A model generated the notes under the pieces. The model was not told where the DNA came from. It saw nothing but the letters and a program-made list of their open reading frames with translations, and did not search any database. Positions 1 to 12,214 of a stretch of DNA of 64,000 nt are shown in pieces; positions within the stretch are counted from its first letter, which is position 1; each line of letters begins with the position of its first letter. Made by a program: the position numbers and the translations under genes. The stretch is from Sphagnum compactum (lineage: Eukaryota > Bryophyta > Sphagnopsida > Sphagnales). The stretch lies in assembly GCA_965153455.1 (NCBI GenBank), contig OZ234502.1, forward strand, positions 4,567,267 to 4,631,266. The letters run 5' to 3'.

Positions 1-50
1 ACCTCTCCTAACTTAGAACTCTTTTGGACTCTGCTTCTTTCTTAATTTGT

Positions 51-2376
51 TCATATAGTAGTTGCATAGCTTAAGGATTTGACATCTTTCCTTTGTTTCA
101 TCCAATACAAGGACTCCAATACAAGAAAGGCAATGATCTCAATTGCAGCAATGACCGCATACCCTGCTGTTACACTCCTCTTCTCATGTGCAACATGAAT
201 CCCCACAAGGACATTGATTGCTGCAAGGAAAAGTGCAAGACGACCAACCCAAGAATGGTACCAGTTCCAATACCGCCGGATCTTGACTTCTTTCTTTGGT
301 CGCCATACTACCGCCAGAATCTGTTAAAGACAAAAAAAAAATTGCAAAACCTAAACAATCAGGAACTTCTTATTTGAAGACAGAGACACACTTAATAACC
401 AAGAATACACATTTGGGAAATCTTAAGTCTCAGGAATACTGTAACAGATATGAGAGCCAAAAAATTATAATCACATGAATTCATCCACAAGAAATAAATT
501 ACCTGCAAGCAAGCCAGCGTGAACAAAAAGATGCCCAAGGCTCGGTGGCTACTGAGCTTTGGCAATCCTTTAAGCCTTCCATACATCGTGGAGCCTGTAA
601 TCAATCCAGCAAGAATGAAGATGAAGCCCAGAATCTGGAAAGTGATATGGAGGTAGAACCAGGCAGGGTCCCACTGACGGCAATAGCGTGCAATGATTGC
701 TCCAGTTGGCAGTAAAATGCCCCAACCAAGTATGTTCACAGCTGCATGTGCCTTTCGTAGATTGTCTGTTGAGATTTTGTAGCCCTCTGGATCCAGGCCT
801 GCAGTTTGTACAAAGTATAACATATACTTAGTGTGATAGATAGCTCTCCTGACCTCCCAGCCTCCTCTGCCCATCAGCATGCTCTCCAACTAGAAGAGAC
901 AATGGAAAAATGCAAGTCACACCCCTCCACAACTCCTACGAAGAAATCAAGTATGGCATTTTGAAGGGTGGTGAAAAACCTTGAGCAAACTTGGCAATGA
1001 CAACTACTTTGTTGACGTGCTTCTGTGGGTGTCCCGAGGAATCAAGAGGTCCATGTGCAAAGAGCAAGAAATCAGGAGTAACAGTTGTCCTGTCAAGATT
1101 CAATGCAAACGAGACATATGCAATACCACCAATGTATCGAATCACAGGTTTTGTTGAGAAGCTCAATTGAGATCGTGTATGGTTGACGATCATGCCCTCT
1201 GTTACGAGATACCAATCTGAGACACTCGCAGCATCAGCAGAGCCCATTATGGCTAACACAGCTGAAGCATTTTCCATCACCGGATTGGCCGCAAACCCAA
1301 GTCCAGCCCATGATTTTGTGTGCAGTTGGGAAATGAACACAATGTCTAAAGTGTTTGTCAAGTTGTTGTGACGTGACTGCCAAGCATCATACACATAAAC
1401 CCATCAATGGCATTCCTCATCACACAAAAACACTCCAGTAAACAGAAAGATGTCCCCATATAGTCACACTATCTGCGACTATCAACATAAACTTATTTCC
1501 CTTTACAAAAGTACAACCCTAACATTACAGGGTGCAACAACAGTAAAAATGACCCACTCCAAGTGTAAACCAGTACTTAATATCTTCCTTTGTTTTTTTG
1601 GAGTGGTAACCTAAGAGGTTGATATTGAAAATGTGTGATGTGTTTCTACAACAATGTTGGAAATATAGCATTGTAAAACTATGATAAATTTGAGATGAAT
1701 CTAATGAATATGGAGTACCCAAAACCAGTTGCTAACATCTATAACAATGCTTTTAAGCACGGCACAATTTGAGTAGTGTAACCAATGTTAAAGGACAAAA
1801 AACCAACCAATCCCATTTTCCCATATCAGCTTATCAGTCCCTTTCCAGGACTATGCATTCAGGCTAAAGGAGGTGCCTGTGGGTCACTCTATCCAGTTTA
1901 GACCCTTTAGTCTCAAGCTGCTTGAAAATTTCTATCAAGGTTGTGGCATCCTCTGCAAGAAATCTATATATATATATATATATATATATGTAGAGCATCT
2001 GGAAGAATGATGTCCTGGTTCAGAGAAAATGGTATATTTGTCTACTGTATGTGTTGCCCCAAAAGGGATGCAGGACCAAAAAAAAAACCCCTTGTGGAGA
2101 AGTCTTCTCAGAACAACCATTTGGCAGCAACCCATCAACCCTCACGCTCCTTTCTTCCATAAAACATCATTTGCAGAAAAAAGAAAGAAAACAAAAGAAC
2201 CTCAGAGAGATTCAATCAAGGCAACTCCAATTTGAAAGCTGGAGAAAAAGGAATTATTCACAATGTACAATCTGGTTTAGTGGCCTATTTGTATCATCAG
2301 TACGTACAAGTACTCCCAAAGCTCCAGATTACTATAAAGAGATGAGGGTAAGATCTGTGCGTGCGTGCGTGCGTGC

Positions 2377-2415
<39 letters not shown>

Positions 2416-2634
2416 GGGAGGGAGGGAGAGGGGGGAAGAGGACATACATACCCAGGCCTCTGCATGAAACCCGGAGCTCTCACATGCGAGATCAGCGATA
2501 TCGAAATTGGCACGGACGTGCTGCAGACTAGCAGGATTGCATTGAGCACAGGCGGTCCTCACCAGAAACAAAACCGCCAAGCTCAACAAGCAGCAATCCC
2601 CCCTGCCATCTCGTGTGAGCCCACTTCTCCTCAT
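51..2634 (-). CDS. DOMON and cytochrome b561 domain membrane protein
   Basis: Four coding exons, all in phase with GT-AG introns: 2634-2452, 1376-980, 798-503 and 320-51, giving 381 aa. The ATG at 2634 opens a signal peptide (hydrophobic LLSLAVLFLVRTACA, about residues 15-30), so the N-terminal domain should be outside the cell. Residues about 45-185 are the DOMON domain (motifs FHAEAW, SWAGLGFAANP, SDWYLVTEG). Residues about 205-365 are the b561 core with five predicted membrane helices. Four histidines expected to bind two haems are present: H211 (KAHAAVNILGWG), H244 (FYLHITFQ), H278 (SSHRALG) and H314 (YWNWYHSWVGRLALFLAA). The protein ends in a short cytosolic tail. By family, such proteins move electrons across membranes, probably from ascorbate, to an apoplastic acceptor; the acceptor here is unknown. 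Intron 1 is long (1,075 bp) and full of simple repeats. The leader upstream of the ATG carries GAA-rich repeats. All family-defining residues are kept, so it looks functional. I cannot name the orthologue. Confidence 0.92.
1377..2451 (-). other. Intron 1 of the DOMON-b561 gene, rich in microsatellites
   Basis: The donor is GTATGT immediately after the Trp codon that ends exon 1. The acceptor is the CAG just before 1376. The intron holds a (TA)n tract at about 1963-1989, and a GTGC/GT tract followed by (GA)n at about 2358-2414. Its length contrasts with the other two introns of this gene (about 180 bp each). Confidence 0.75.
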
Positions 2635-3140
2635 TGCTACTGAAACCTCCAGCTCAACTTCACCTTCTTCTTCTTCTTCTTCTTCTGCTGCTGCTACAAC
2701 TCCGTTTCCACCTGATCTTCGCTCTAAGAGCACTCTCCCCCTTTCCTTCTGAGCAACAACACACACCCACCCACCAACCAACCCACCCACCCGTTTCCCC
2801 CAACCAAGTCTCCCCCCCTCTCACAAACCCCAAGCTGTCAATGATAATACCAAACAAAAAACCATCACCATCTGAAGAAACATTTAATAATAATACTCCA
2901 TCAAAAGCTCAAAGGGAGCTACTTCTGTAACTTCTGCTGAAGCTCAGATGTATGCATCAAGTGGGGAGGAAGCTCAGCAACAACAACAACAACAACAGCA
3001 GCAACAGTAGCAGCAGCTCCTCGAAGACAAGTGTGATATGTTTACAGTTTGAATTGTTAAAGTGTTAAGAGCCTGCAACAGTTGTTGTTGTTGTTGGCCT
3101 TTACAGAAGGGGTGTTAGCTGCATCCACACTTTACCAGTT
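2635..3140. promoter_or_regulatory. Upstream leader and promoter region of the DOMON-b561 gene
   Basis: Probable 5' leader on the minus strand: GAA/GCA repeats (plus-strand TTC and TGC runs at 2669-2695), then C-rich ACCC stretches at 2760-2820. A CAA/CAG run at 2979-3020 faces a TTG run at 3078-3095, so the two can pair as a long imperfect hairpin. No TATA box was assigned. Confidence 0.4.
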
Positions 3141-6100
3141 TCAATAATGAGTTCTGATCTGAGTGACATGATGATTATATATGATTCCTTTCTTCTTTTT
3201 TTTGCTCCTTTTAAATCCTTTTTTCTTTTTTTTCCTTAAAAAAAATTTACTAACCCTCAAAAATGTTTCTTTCAAGGCATTTTCCTGGGATTATTTTATT
3301 TTATTTTATTTTATTTTATTTTTGCAATAGGCCCGCCCATTGGAGTTTAGGCTTTGCTTACACACATGATAATAATGGGTGATTAGGTGGTTTGTCTCAA
3401 GGTTTCCCCCTTGCCTTCCCCCCCCCCCCCCCCCCCCCCACACACCCCTTCATCAAATTTCAAGGGCTTGTCATTTTGTGCCTTGCATGGTTTTGTGTAA
3501 AACTAACTATGTCATTCATGTTTTGATGTCCTACACAAAAATTAATTACATAAATAAATAAATAAATATTTATATGTTCTTCAACTCTGAGTGAGATTCT
3601 AACCCATCATGGCAAAGAAATAGGATCTAATTATTATTATTATTAGTCGACCTCCTCTTGAAACTACATCTGATTTTGCATTTTTTTTTCACTTGTCGGG
3701 GATGTAAAAAAATGGTTGGGGGGGGGAGGGAAGGGTGTTCAATGTTCTTTGCACGCCCCCCCCCCCCCTCCATGCACACTCCAATGGCTTAATTTGTTTT
3801 TTACATTTCTTTTCTTGTGATATGTGGTGATTCTATTGCGTATCACGTGAACAAAAAGGAAAAGATCGAAATGCATGCACCAATGGGGCCTTTCACTTTT
3901 TGAAATGAATTACCATTTGCACACGACATAATATGCTTGATACCATGCCTTCAAGGTACATTGAAAAAACTCTTATGAGTACTTGAAGGAACTTAATCTA
4001 CCATTTACAAGCTATAGGGACCTTGTTATACACATAATAATACCCAAATTCTGTGCAAAAGCAAGCCGCCAATGATGCCAAAACAAGAAGCTTTTGGTCT
4101 AAAGTTGAGCCCTCAAGACACTTACAAGTGACAAATCAATTCAAAGTAAGCAAAAATTGCTTCAGTAGGTGTAATAGGTGTAAGGTCCATCCCACTCCTT
4201 AATTGTAGAGATAAGATATGTTGAATGATTTCAACATAAATTAAATTATTTTTCATTTTTTTCGATTTATTTTATTTTATTTATTATTTGTGTTGAAATT
4301 ATTTTTAAAACTTCAAAGAACTCAAAAGACTGAGACAGTAATCTATACACACAAACACATAATAATGTGTTTATTATTAATTATAACCATTATTACCTGC
4401 TGAAAATTTCAGAAATTAAAAAAACCAAATGCCCAAGTTAAGATTTAAAATTTTAATTAATTATTCGACAATTTGTTGCCGAATACAAAATCACGGGGAG
4501 GGGAGTACGATATTTGGCCCCTTTGATTTTGGAAATGCCCCCCACCCCAGGTCTTTACCCTAACTAACTTAACTTCGGTTTCTCTCTTGCTAATGACCTA
4601 AGTTGGGCCTCTTTGTGTATGGCTAGTTCCACATTTTTGGTCTGGTTGGTTTCACACTTGTGGGGTGAAAGAATGGACGGTGAAGAACATGCCCGAGATG
4701 TGAATTAACACTGGGCTAAACCAGTTTAGGGTTTAAAACAGACCTTGGTAGGGTCTGTTGCCAACCGAACTAAACCAAATGATAGTTCACCGTACCAAGC
4801 TTGCCATGTTCAGAGGTGGAATGGGCCCATCCGATAATACCTCACCCGCTTGTATGGTAACCATAAGTCTGAAACTCTTTGGCTGCTATGCTCGTTTGAT
4901 GTCCCCTATTGCATACAAAACAATAGTACCATAATTCCTTGCCAACCCTAATCATGTGCACCTACCACCCACCACCCACCGGGGGCTTCATTTGTCTAAA
5001 CTAGTTAGTGTGTGGCTTGTGCCGTCGGCCCAAGTGTGAACCCATTACAAAATAGGGAAACTCAACATGTGAACATTGTTTTGCAATGTACATGGTTCCT
5101 TTTAGATGTTGTTTGTTGCATGGTCACATACACATAGGCTTTTTACAAATGTTGCCCATGTAATAATGGGTAGCATATTTGTTGAGCCTTGAGGACAATA
5201 AGAAATGATTGTCATCAAATTTAAGAGGATGGTTTTCTATATCTTCCATTCATCTTCCCTATCATGATTTACAAGTTGCCCACTTGCCCCTTACATCTTT
5301 GTTGATGTCTTTCGTCACTTATGTTGATTCTTGAATACAAAGTTTTGGTTTGTTGTGTTGCAATATTGACTAGAGCTCAAGGATTAATTCTTGGCAATTA
5401 TAGCGATCTTTGCTTGCTATAGTTTAAATAGAATACTTGGACAAAATAAGAAAAGTTTGTAAATTATTTTGTTAAACAATTAGTGCACAAACCAAATGTG
5501 GAAAAAGCCATTAGAAGAATGATTGGTTTTACCGATGCTTAGAGAATTTCATAAAGATTGCATTTGATGTTCCATTTAATGACATTTGAACTCTATTTGC
5601 TTCATAAACTTCAAGTATTGTCGTTTTTCTTATTAAGATTTGTTCCTTTGAGTAGTTGTAAGAATTTAGTACTCTATTTTTACTACCACTTTCTATAATT
5701 TTGTGATTATTTGTCCCTTTAAAGTTACAAAAGTGTATTTTCATTTCTTATTCGACAATTTTTTTTATGTCTCAAACCCAAAATATTATTGGGTGGCCTT
5801 AACCTTGATTTTTCATACACAAATCAAAAAAATCCTTATTGAAATACTCGTTAAAATTGAACTCAAGTGAAAAAACTTGGGAAAACCTCACCTTAAGAGG
5901 GTTGTATTTCCATATCCTATAAAAATAGTAAAACAATTATTATTTGACCATTAACCTACTAGTTTTGCCCTAATGTAACAAAAAATGCAATTCATCAATT
6001 ATGATTGGATATGGTTGTAATGTTATGCATTAAAAAAATTAAATGAAAATCAATTCATAGTTCAAAAACCCCCTATATTATAGAATTTGTGGATATTCAA

Positions 6101-7070
6101 TACATGAAAAAAAATTATTTCAACTCACTAACATGGGTTAGGCATTTACAATTATAACATTTGCATATTCATTAATTTCAATCAAATAAAGTTAATAACT
6201 TTCTTCAAGTCGTGGAAATGTTTCATTTAAATATGTAGTTTAAAATATATTATATAACGATCACATTGGCATATGTCATCGATTAGGTTAGTAAATCACT
6301 AATTAAGTCATTTGATAAATCCATTGCCCATTTGATAGTTAATCATGATGTCAAATAACCATGGTGTTATTTTGGTTATTTTTATATAAGGTCATCATGT
6401 GCCAATTCATTTTTAAGTGGATGAAATGAAAATGAAAATGAAAATGGAAAAGAAAGTTGCACAATTATAGCAATGATAAATGCTTGAAAAACACACATAA
6501 TTATATAATCTTTGAAAATTACTACTTTTAAACATGGAGTGAGCGATAAACTATTTTTCCATAATCCACCCACTTATGAAGCATTAACCAACTATCACCA
6601 AATGTCATTGATCTTTCCATCATGATTTTTCTTTCATTCTTTGTTTGTAGATATAATCTTGAATCATTTTCTTGAGTCCCAATTTTAAAAACTTTTGAAA
6701 AATACCCCACCTCAAAACCAAACATAAGTCCTTATGGAAAAAACATTTTCATGTTTTGTACAAGAAGTCTATAACTCCAATTTAGCCATAAAAGAACTTT
6801 GATTTCATATCTTTGCCCTTTGAGGTTTGGAAAACAAATGTGAAAATATCATATATCAAATTCATGTGATGTGATGGACATATCAAATTGTTTATATGCA
6901 AAGTCAATGTAAACATGAGGAATCCATAGATATAATCTTTGTAGGGTAAAGCCTCGAGGTGTGTGGGTTCCTAAAAACAAAACACCTAAAACAAGGTGAA
7001 TATGGCCCACAAGTGGGGAACATGCTCAAAATGTAAGACTAGATTTGACTAACTCTATCATAAGTTTAAA
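3141..7070. other. AT-rich intergenic DNA, no gene seen
   Basis: No supported coding sequence. It contains a TTTTA array (about 3290-3322), a C homopolymer of about 20 bases near 3420, C and G runs near 3720-3770, AAAT repeats and scattered palindromic AT stretches. A segment at 4990-5080 is repeated at 19170-19270 (listed separately). Text near 4540-4560 (ending in a C-rich block and TTTACCC) resembles the sequence at 34950-34985, suggesting further old dispersed repeats. Confidence 0.6.
4995..5080 (+). repeat. Dispersed repeat B, copy 1
   Basis: This shares the block GGCCCAAGTG...GAAAC TCAACAT.TGAA, in the same order and spacing, with 19195-19270. The two copies are diverged, with small indels. 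It is probably a fragment of an old transposable element; class unknown. Confidence 0.5.
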
Positions 7071-7272
7071 CATACTATAGTACCTTGGTGGCTTTGACAC
7101 AAATTATATTATTTTTGGAAATGCTGCAATTTTTGCCAAAATTTTGTCAAAAAAAAAATTGTGAAGGAAAATGAAAATGATTTTGGAATATTCTATTTTC
7201 AAAGTGGAATATTTTAATTTAATTGAATATTCAATAGACATGTGTCAAAGCCACCAAGGTCTATTGTATGTA
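7071..7272. mobile_element. MITE-like element with about 30-bp inverted ends
   Basis: The left end reads CATACTATAGTACCTTGGTG then GCTTTGACACA. The right end, read on the minus strand, is CATACAATAGACCTTGGTGG then CTTTGACACA. The ends match over about 30 bp with a few differences. The interior is about 140 bp, AT-rich and non-coding. Short TAAA sequence lies at both borders, but I could not fix a target duplication. Size and structure fit a non-autonomous DNA transposon. Confidence 0.7.
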
Positions 7273-7289
7273 AATTAGGAAAAGGATAA

Positions 7290-7475
7290 GACTACCAAAG
7301 ATCTTTGGTCTAGTAGGTGTGGGAAGGAAGCTATGCTTACTTATAGGCAACTTACACCCTCCCACTCATGAATGGTAACAAGATCCTTCTTTTTTTTTAG
7401 AGGGATATTCATGGAAATAAGATGCCCTCCAAATGCAATAGGAAATTTCTTCAAATATTTTACGATTTCAAAGAC
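7290..7475 (+). repeat. Dispersed repeat A, copy 1
   Basis: The clearest part (about 7395-7470) reads AGGGATATTCATGGAAATAA followed by GATGCCCTCCAAATGCA and ends in ATTTTACGA. The same order of blocks occurs at 37660-37760 and 58685-58765. This copy lies directly after the MITE at 7071-7272. Confidence 0.6.
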
Positions 7476-8319
7476 CTATGACTCCACTAGTATTTGCACA
7501 TATTCATCACAAAATGAAAATTAATGTAATTGGGCTTTTAAATTCATGTCCTGATGGAAGGAATAATGTTTGGAACAAATGTCATGAATATCTACCATAT
7601 TGAAATAGAGTGACATCCAAAATGGTCCATTAAAGTTATTGTTAAAATCATGTTTTATTTGTGTGGATGTTCATAAATTGTTTTGTCTCTCACACTTATT
7701 TTGTCGTTATCCTTGAAATCCTTCAACCTTGTGTGAAAACCCAAACAAAGGATGAACCATGCCCAAAACAAAATAAAACCATAACACCAACTTGTTTACC
7801 TTACTAGGCTAAAGTCTATTTCAATGGATTCAAGGGTTTAAGGTTTTGTTCAATGTATGTGTTAAAGCCATGTGATAAACTATTACTTTTTGCTAGGGTT
7901 ATGGGCCAATGCTATTTTATTGGGCTAGGGTTTCAGGCTACAAATATAAGGCTAGAATATAGATTTATACAATTAAATGGTTAGGGTTATGCCTATGCCT
8001 ATGCCTATAACTAGGGCTATAGGATTATAAGACTATATGGCTTGGCCTACACCTATGCTTAGGTTTTGTGGGGTTAAAGGTAAAGGGGTAAAGCTAAAGT
8101 TCATTTCATGGGATTTGTGTATTAGGATTAGTTTTTAAGTATATGGTCAAAGGTTGTAAGGTTTGAACCTTAATCTCACTTGATTCTACCCCTAACCTTA
8201 ACCCTAAAACATTAAAAGTATAATTGTGATATGAAACTTTAAAATTTGCCACCAACCTCATGACCTTAACCCTAACTTTGAAGTTATATTATTACACCCC
8301 AAACCATGATCCCTAATCA
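7476..8319. other. AT-rich intergenic DNA, no gene seen
   Basis: No coding sequence supported. From about 7900 the plus strand is rich in TAGGGTTA- and GCCTATG-like short motifs (7980-8090), changing to CCTAACCTTAACCCTAA-type text at about 8190, which is degenerate telomere-like simple sequence. Confidence 0.5.
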
Positions 8320-8612
8320 CCAAACCCATAGCCGCAAACATTAACCCCAATTTTTTATGCCCTAAAATCCTAATTTTCACCATAACTATAAAATAATAAC
8401 CCCAACTTTTATGCCCCAAAACCACACTTAGTCATTGAACCCTAACTTTAAAACAATGACCACAATTTTTTATGCCCCAAAACCTTAACGATTATCACCA
8501 AACCTTACCCCTAAAACATCAATTCCAACTTTTATGCCCCAAAATGTTAAACATTTTCACCAAACCTTGACCTTCAAATAATGACCCAACTTGTATGCCC
8601 TGAACATTATGA
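8320..8612 (+). repeat. Degenerate tandem array, unit about 61 bp
   Basis: The anchor TATGCCC recurs at 8356, 8410, 8471, 8533 and 8594, i.e. spacings of 54, 61, 62 and 61. Each anchor follows an A/C-rich stretch with AACCC and is followed by CAAAA..TTA and CACCAAACC. About five diverged copies are present. It is not coding. Confidence 0.7.
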
Positions 8613-11600
8613 AAGAGCGGGGTGATTTGTAACTGGCCTTGCAATTAGGTTTTTGAGTTGTAATGACCATTTGCAATTCATTTGCAATCCATTGCAATTC
8701 AACATATTTCAATGAATGTGAGTGCTATCACACAAGTTGTATGAGTTGCAACAAATGCAGTTTACCATATGTGAAACCATATAAATATACAAATTGTGCA
8801 ATTCAATTACAATTATGTAAAAACAATTATTATGCAATTCTAATGTAACTAATATGCAATTACCATGGTAACGTCATATTAACATTACTTTTCATCAATC
8901 CATCAAAATCTGACAAGTGGCACTATGGGGATTTTTTGGTCAATTTTTTTTAAAAAATATATTGATCTTCATTGTCCATTATGATTGTTCATTTATATTG
9001 TGACATGTGGCATAGTTGAAAGTTATCACATGGCATATTATTTGAATTTTGAAAAAAAATAAAAATAAGAATCTATTTTAGTTAAATAGGTACTAATAGT
9101 ATATCCAAGGATGAATTCTTGTGACTACATTTGCGACTACATTAGTGACCACAATGCACACCAATATGTTCACACGTGGTAGCCTAAGAATGTGACATGT
9201 GATATCATTTGGATTTTTTGAAATATTCTGCCAAATAAATATTTCTTTTTTTCTCAACCATCTGATTAAAGTAACTAGATTGTGCCACATGGTAGCTTAA
9301 GATTGTGCAACATGGAAACTTAATATTAACCTATAATTATTTAGGTTAGATTCAGGTTGGACCACTTATGATAAACCACGTGGCACCTAGGCTAGGCCTA
9401 GGTTAGGCCACTTAGCCTAACTAATTGTTTAAGGTACCTAACCTAGTTTTGGGCTAGGCCATTCTCAATAGGTTGTGTGGCATCTAGGCTAAGCCTAGAC
9501 CACCTAACCATAGGTCTAACTTAGGTAGGTGAATACTTAGGTCTAAGTCTAAACTTTTACAACAAAATCCTATTTAATTTTAAGTTTACCCTTTTGGGTG
9601 GAGCCTATGTGATTAGCTCCTCCCATATGGAAATTGAAAAAATGAATGTGTTTATTACACCAAACCAACCTATTTATATAGTTTGTAAACTTGAAAGCGA
9701 AGACAAACAATATAGGATAAAATTTTAGTTGTAGCCTAGTTGCAACTATTCCTTAACACATATTATTACATAACCTACCTACTAGGTAGCATAAGTTATT
9801 ATTGGGTACCTATTTAGATAATATTTATTTTAAGTGCATATTTAAATGGCATCTAAAAAATACCTATTTTTATAGCCTTTAAATAATTATTTATAATTAA
9901 ATAATCTATTAGGTAGCTAGTGGGTATGTAGGTAGAGTTGGAAATAAGTAGGAAGGTCGGTATTTAGTAGGTAGGTATATACATATAGGTACGTATGTAT
10001 TAACAAATAGTTTATACATGTAACTACTAAGTAAGATACGTACCTTATGCAACTACAATGTGATTATTTTAGTTGCATGTGCATTTAAACGTATATACGA
10101 TGTTATAAAAAAATACAAAAACGTCATGAAAAATCAACATGTTGAAAAGATGAAATAAGTCATAGTTGAACCTAGTTGAAAGGAAGACCAAAATCCATCC
10201 AAATTTGAAAAATAATTGCATAAGCAACCATTCATAATCATAGGTGACATTAAGTTGCACATAGTTGCACAAGGAATGGTTGCAGATAATAAGATTTTTA
10301 TCAGTGAATGTGTGTTGAAATCAAAAGTTGCACCTACTTTGGATGAGACAAATTGAAGAATGCAACTTTTGGCATGTGCACATTTGCTTGTATCCATTTG
10401 CATTTAATGGTCAACAACACAATTTCAATGCGTTGTTACAATAAAGGAATGAAAAAAAAAAAAGTTCTAAACCTTTGATTTTGAACAATAAGCATTACAA
10501 TGAACATCATTGGTTGGAGATACGGTGATATTTTCTCCATGGAAATTTCCATATACTTTCTAAAATGGAGGCACAATAGGGGTTGTTATGGACAACACTC
10601 TCATTACCTACATAAAACAAAAATTACATTTCAAAACAAATAAAACATTTTAAAAATTTTAAATGAAAAATACACTTGGTGGCCACCATATTGAATCTAC
10701 GCCTAGTGATTACTTGCACCATACAAGATTGAATACACCTAGCAACCACCAAGTTAAACTAGCAAACCACTTGGCAACCATTAAATTTTTTTTTCTAAAT
10801 AGAATGCATTGATGGTCATTAGGTGGATTTTTTAGGACGTAATGTAGTAGGGGCTCACTAGGTGCAAACTACTTTAGAGCCACCAGGTGGTTTTTTCTTT
10901 TTTGGAACAAAATTTAAGGACGGTGAGCATTGGGTTATTTTTTCCCAGCATTTGGTTTCCGTGGAAAAGAAGAACTATTAAAAATTACAAAAAAATGGAG
11001 ATAAATAGAACCTTTTAATTGTTTTTTTTTAGCAATTGTGTTTCTCTAACATTAAGTGTTTGGTGATTGGCCTAGCTACCTAACTGACAATCCAACATAA
11101 AATTTTAAGTATTCTTTATTTTTTTTAGAGTAAGATTTTGATTTCTTGAGTGCATGCTAACTCAATTCATTGGTTGTCTATCTCATTTTTATTTTTCTTA
11201 CCTACTTTTATTAGTTGATCTCTATATCCACTCAAATCCCCATACTTAAAAACCACCCCTTTGGAGAGAGGAAAAAATTAAATATTCAACTCTCCCTTTC
11301 CTCTCTCCCTAAGTTTTCACTCATACAACACTGATTCAATACGATTAAATGGGCATTTGGGTAACGAAACATGCTAGGGTTAACCAGAACCTAATTAGGA
11401 ACTAATAATCGACATTTTGTTGTCTAATTTTGAAGCTGCCAAGGTAGTAATAGACTTTAACCCATGATTGAACCCTCAACCATTTCCTACCTGCTGGCCT
11501 GAACCTATACCACCCTTGGGCACAACTAACTACTCTAGACTAATCCAGTCTTGAGCTGGCTATATAGTTCTAAACCATAAACACTAGCGTCGTGCATGTA

Positions 11601-11811
11601 AGTTTAAATGAATTATTGCATATTTTAACATCAGAATTAACACTAGTACTTACATACTTAGTCGAGAGTTAAAGGTGACTTTCAGCTTTGCACCCAAAAT
11701 CATGTTTAGACAGAATGAACACTAGTGCTAGCCCAAGAGTTCAAGGGTACCGTGGTTAAGTATGTACTCACCATCCATACATATCTATACCTACCAATTA
11801 GCCGTCACATC
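8613..11811. other. AT-rich intergenic DNA with cryptically simple sequence
   Basis: No gene supported. Stretches are built from short variants of one motif: GCAATT/TTGCAA near 8650-8860, CCTAGG/TAGGCC near 9360-9500, and TAGGTA near 9770-10030. Some open frames at 9090-10400 are short, AT-driven and match nothing I recognise. Confidence 0.5.
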
Positions 11812-12214
11812 TAAGGGCATCTCGACCAAAATGCTCGTTAAGTATGCGACCCTGCAAAAATTATTTCTCACATCCAAGTTTTAGTTACCCACTTTTTCCC
11901 AACCCCATTCGTAAAACTGAAACTGGGACTGCAAGCAGGCAGGTGGGAGACTACTAAACAGCAACTCACTTGGACCAATCAAACTATTTACCCAATCAGA
12001 AACAGGGAGAAGCCAATAAATATGATTTGACTGTGTTTATTAGAGTGTTCGAGAGCACCTCCTCCAGGGCTCTGGAAAGCTGAGTAATTTTCAGGGTCCA
12101 AGCAGGCTTCCAGTGGAATCACTTGGACTTGACTAATGAAGGTCGATGTCAAAGATCGATGTTGAAGATTTTCAGTGCAAAGCCACATATTGAGCATTGG
12201 TGGAGATGCTCTTA
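11812..12214. mobile_element. MITE with about 23-bp inverted ends (GAGCATCTCCACC type)
   Basis: The left end reads TAAGGGCATCTCGACCAAAA then TGCTC. The right end, on the minus strand, reads TAAGAGCATCTCCACCAATG then CTC. The element is 403 bp with no coding capacity. Ends of the GRGCATCTCCA type are typical of plant MITEs. The flanks (left CACATC, right CCTACATG) give no clear target duplication, so the superfamily is left open. Its GC content is higher than the surroundings. Confidence 0.75.

Noticed and set aside
2332-2790. Longer start for the DOMON-b561 protein (upstream start at 2790)
   Set aside because: The upstream part is poly-Glu from a GAA repeat and would place the signal peptide in the interior. 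The ATG at 2634 gives a normal secreted N-terminus.
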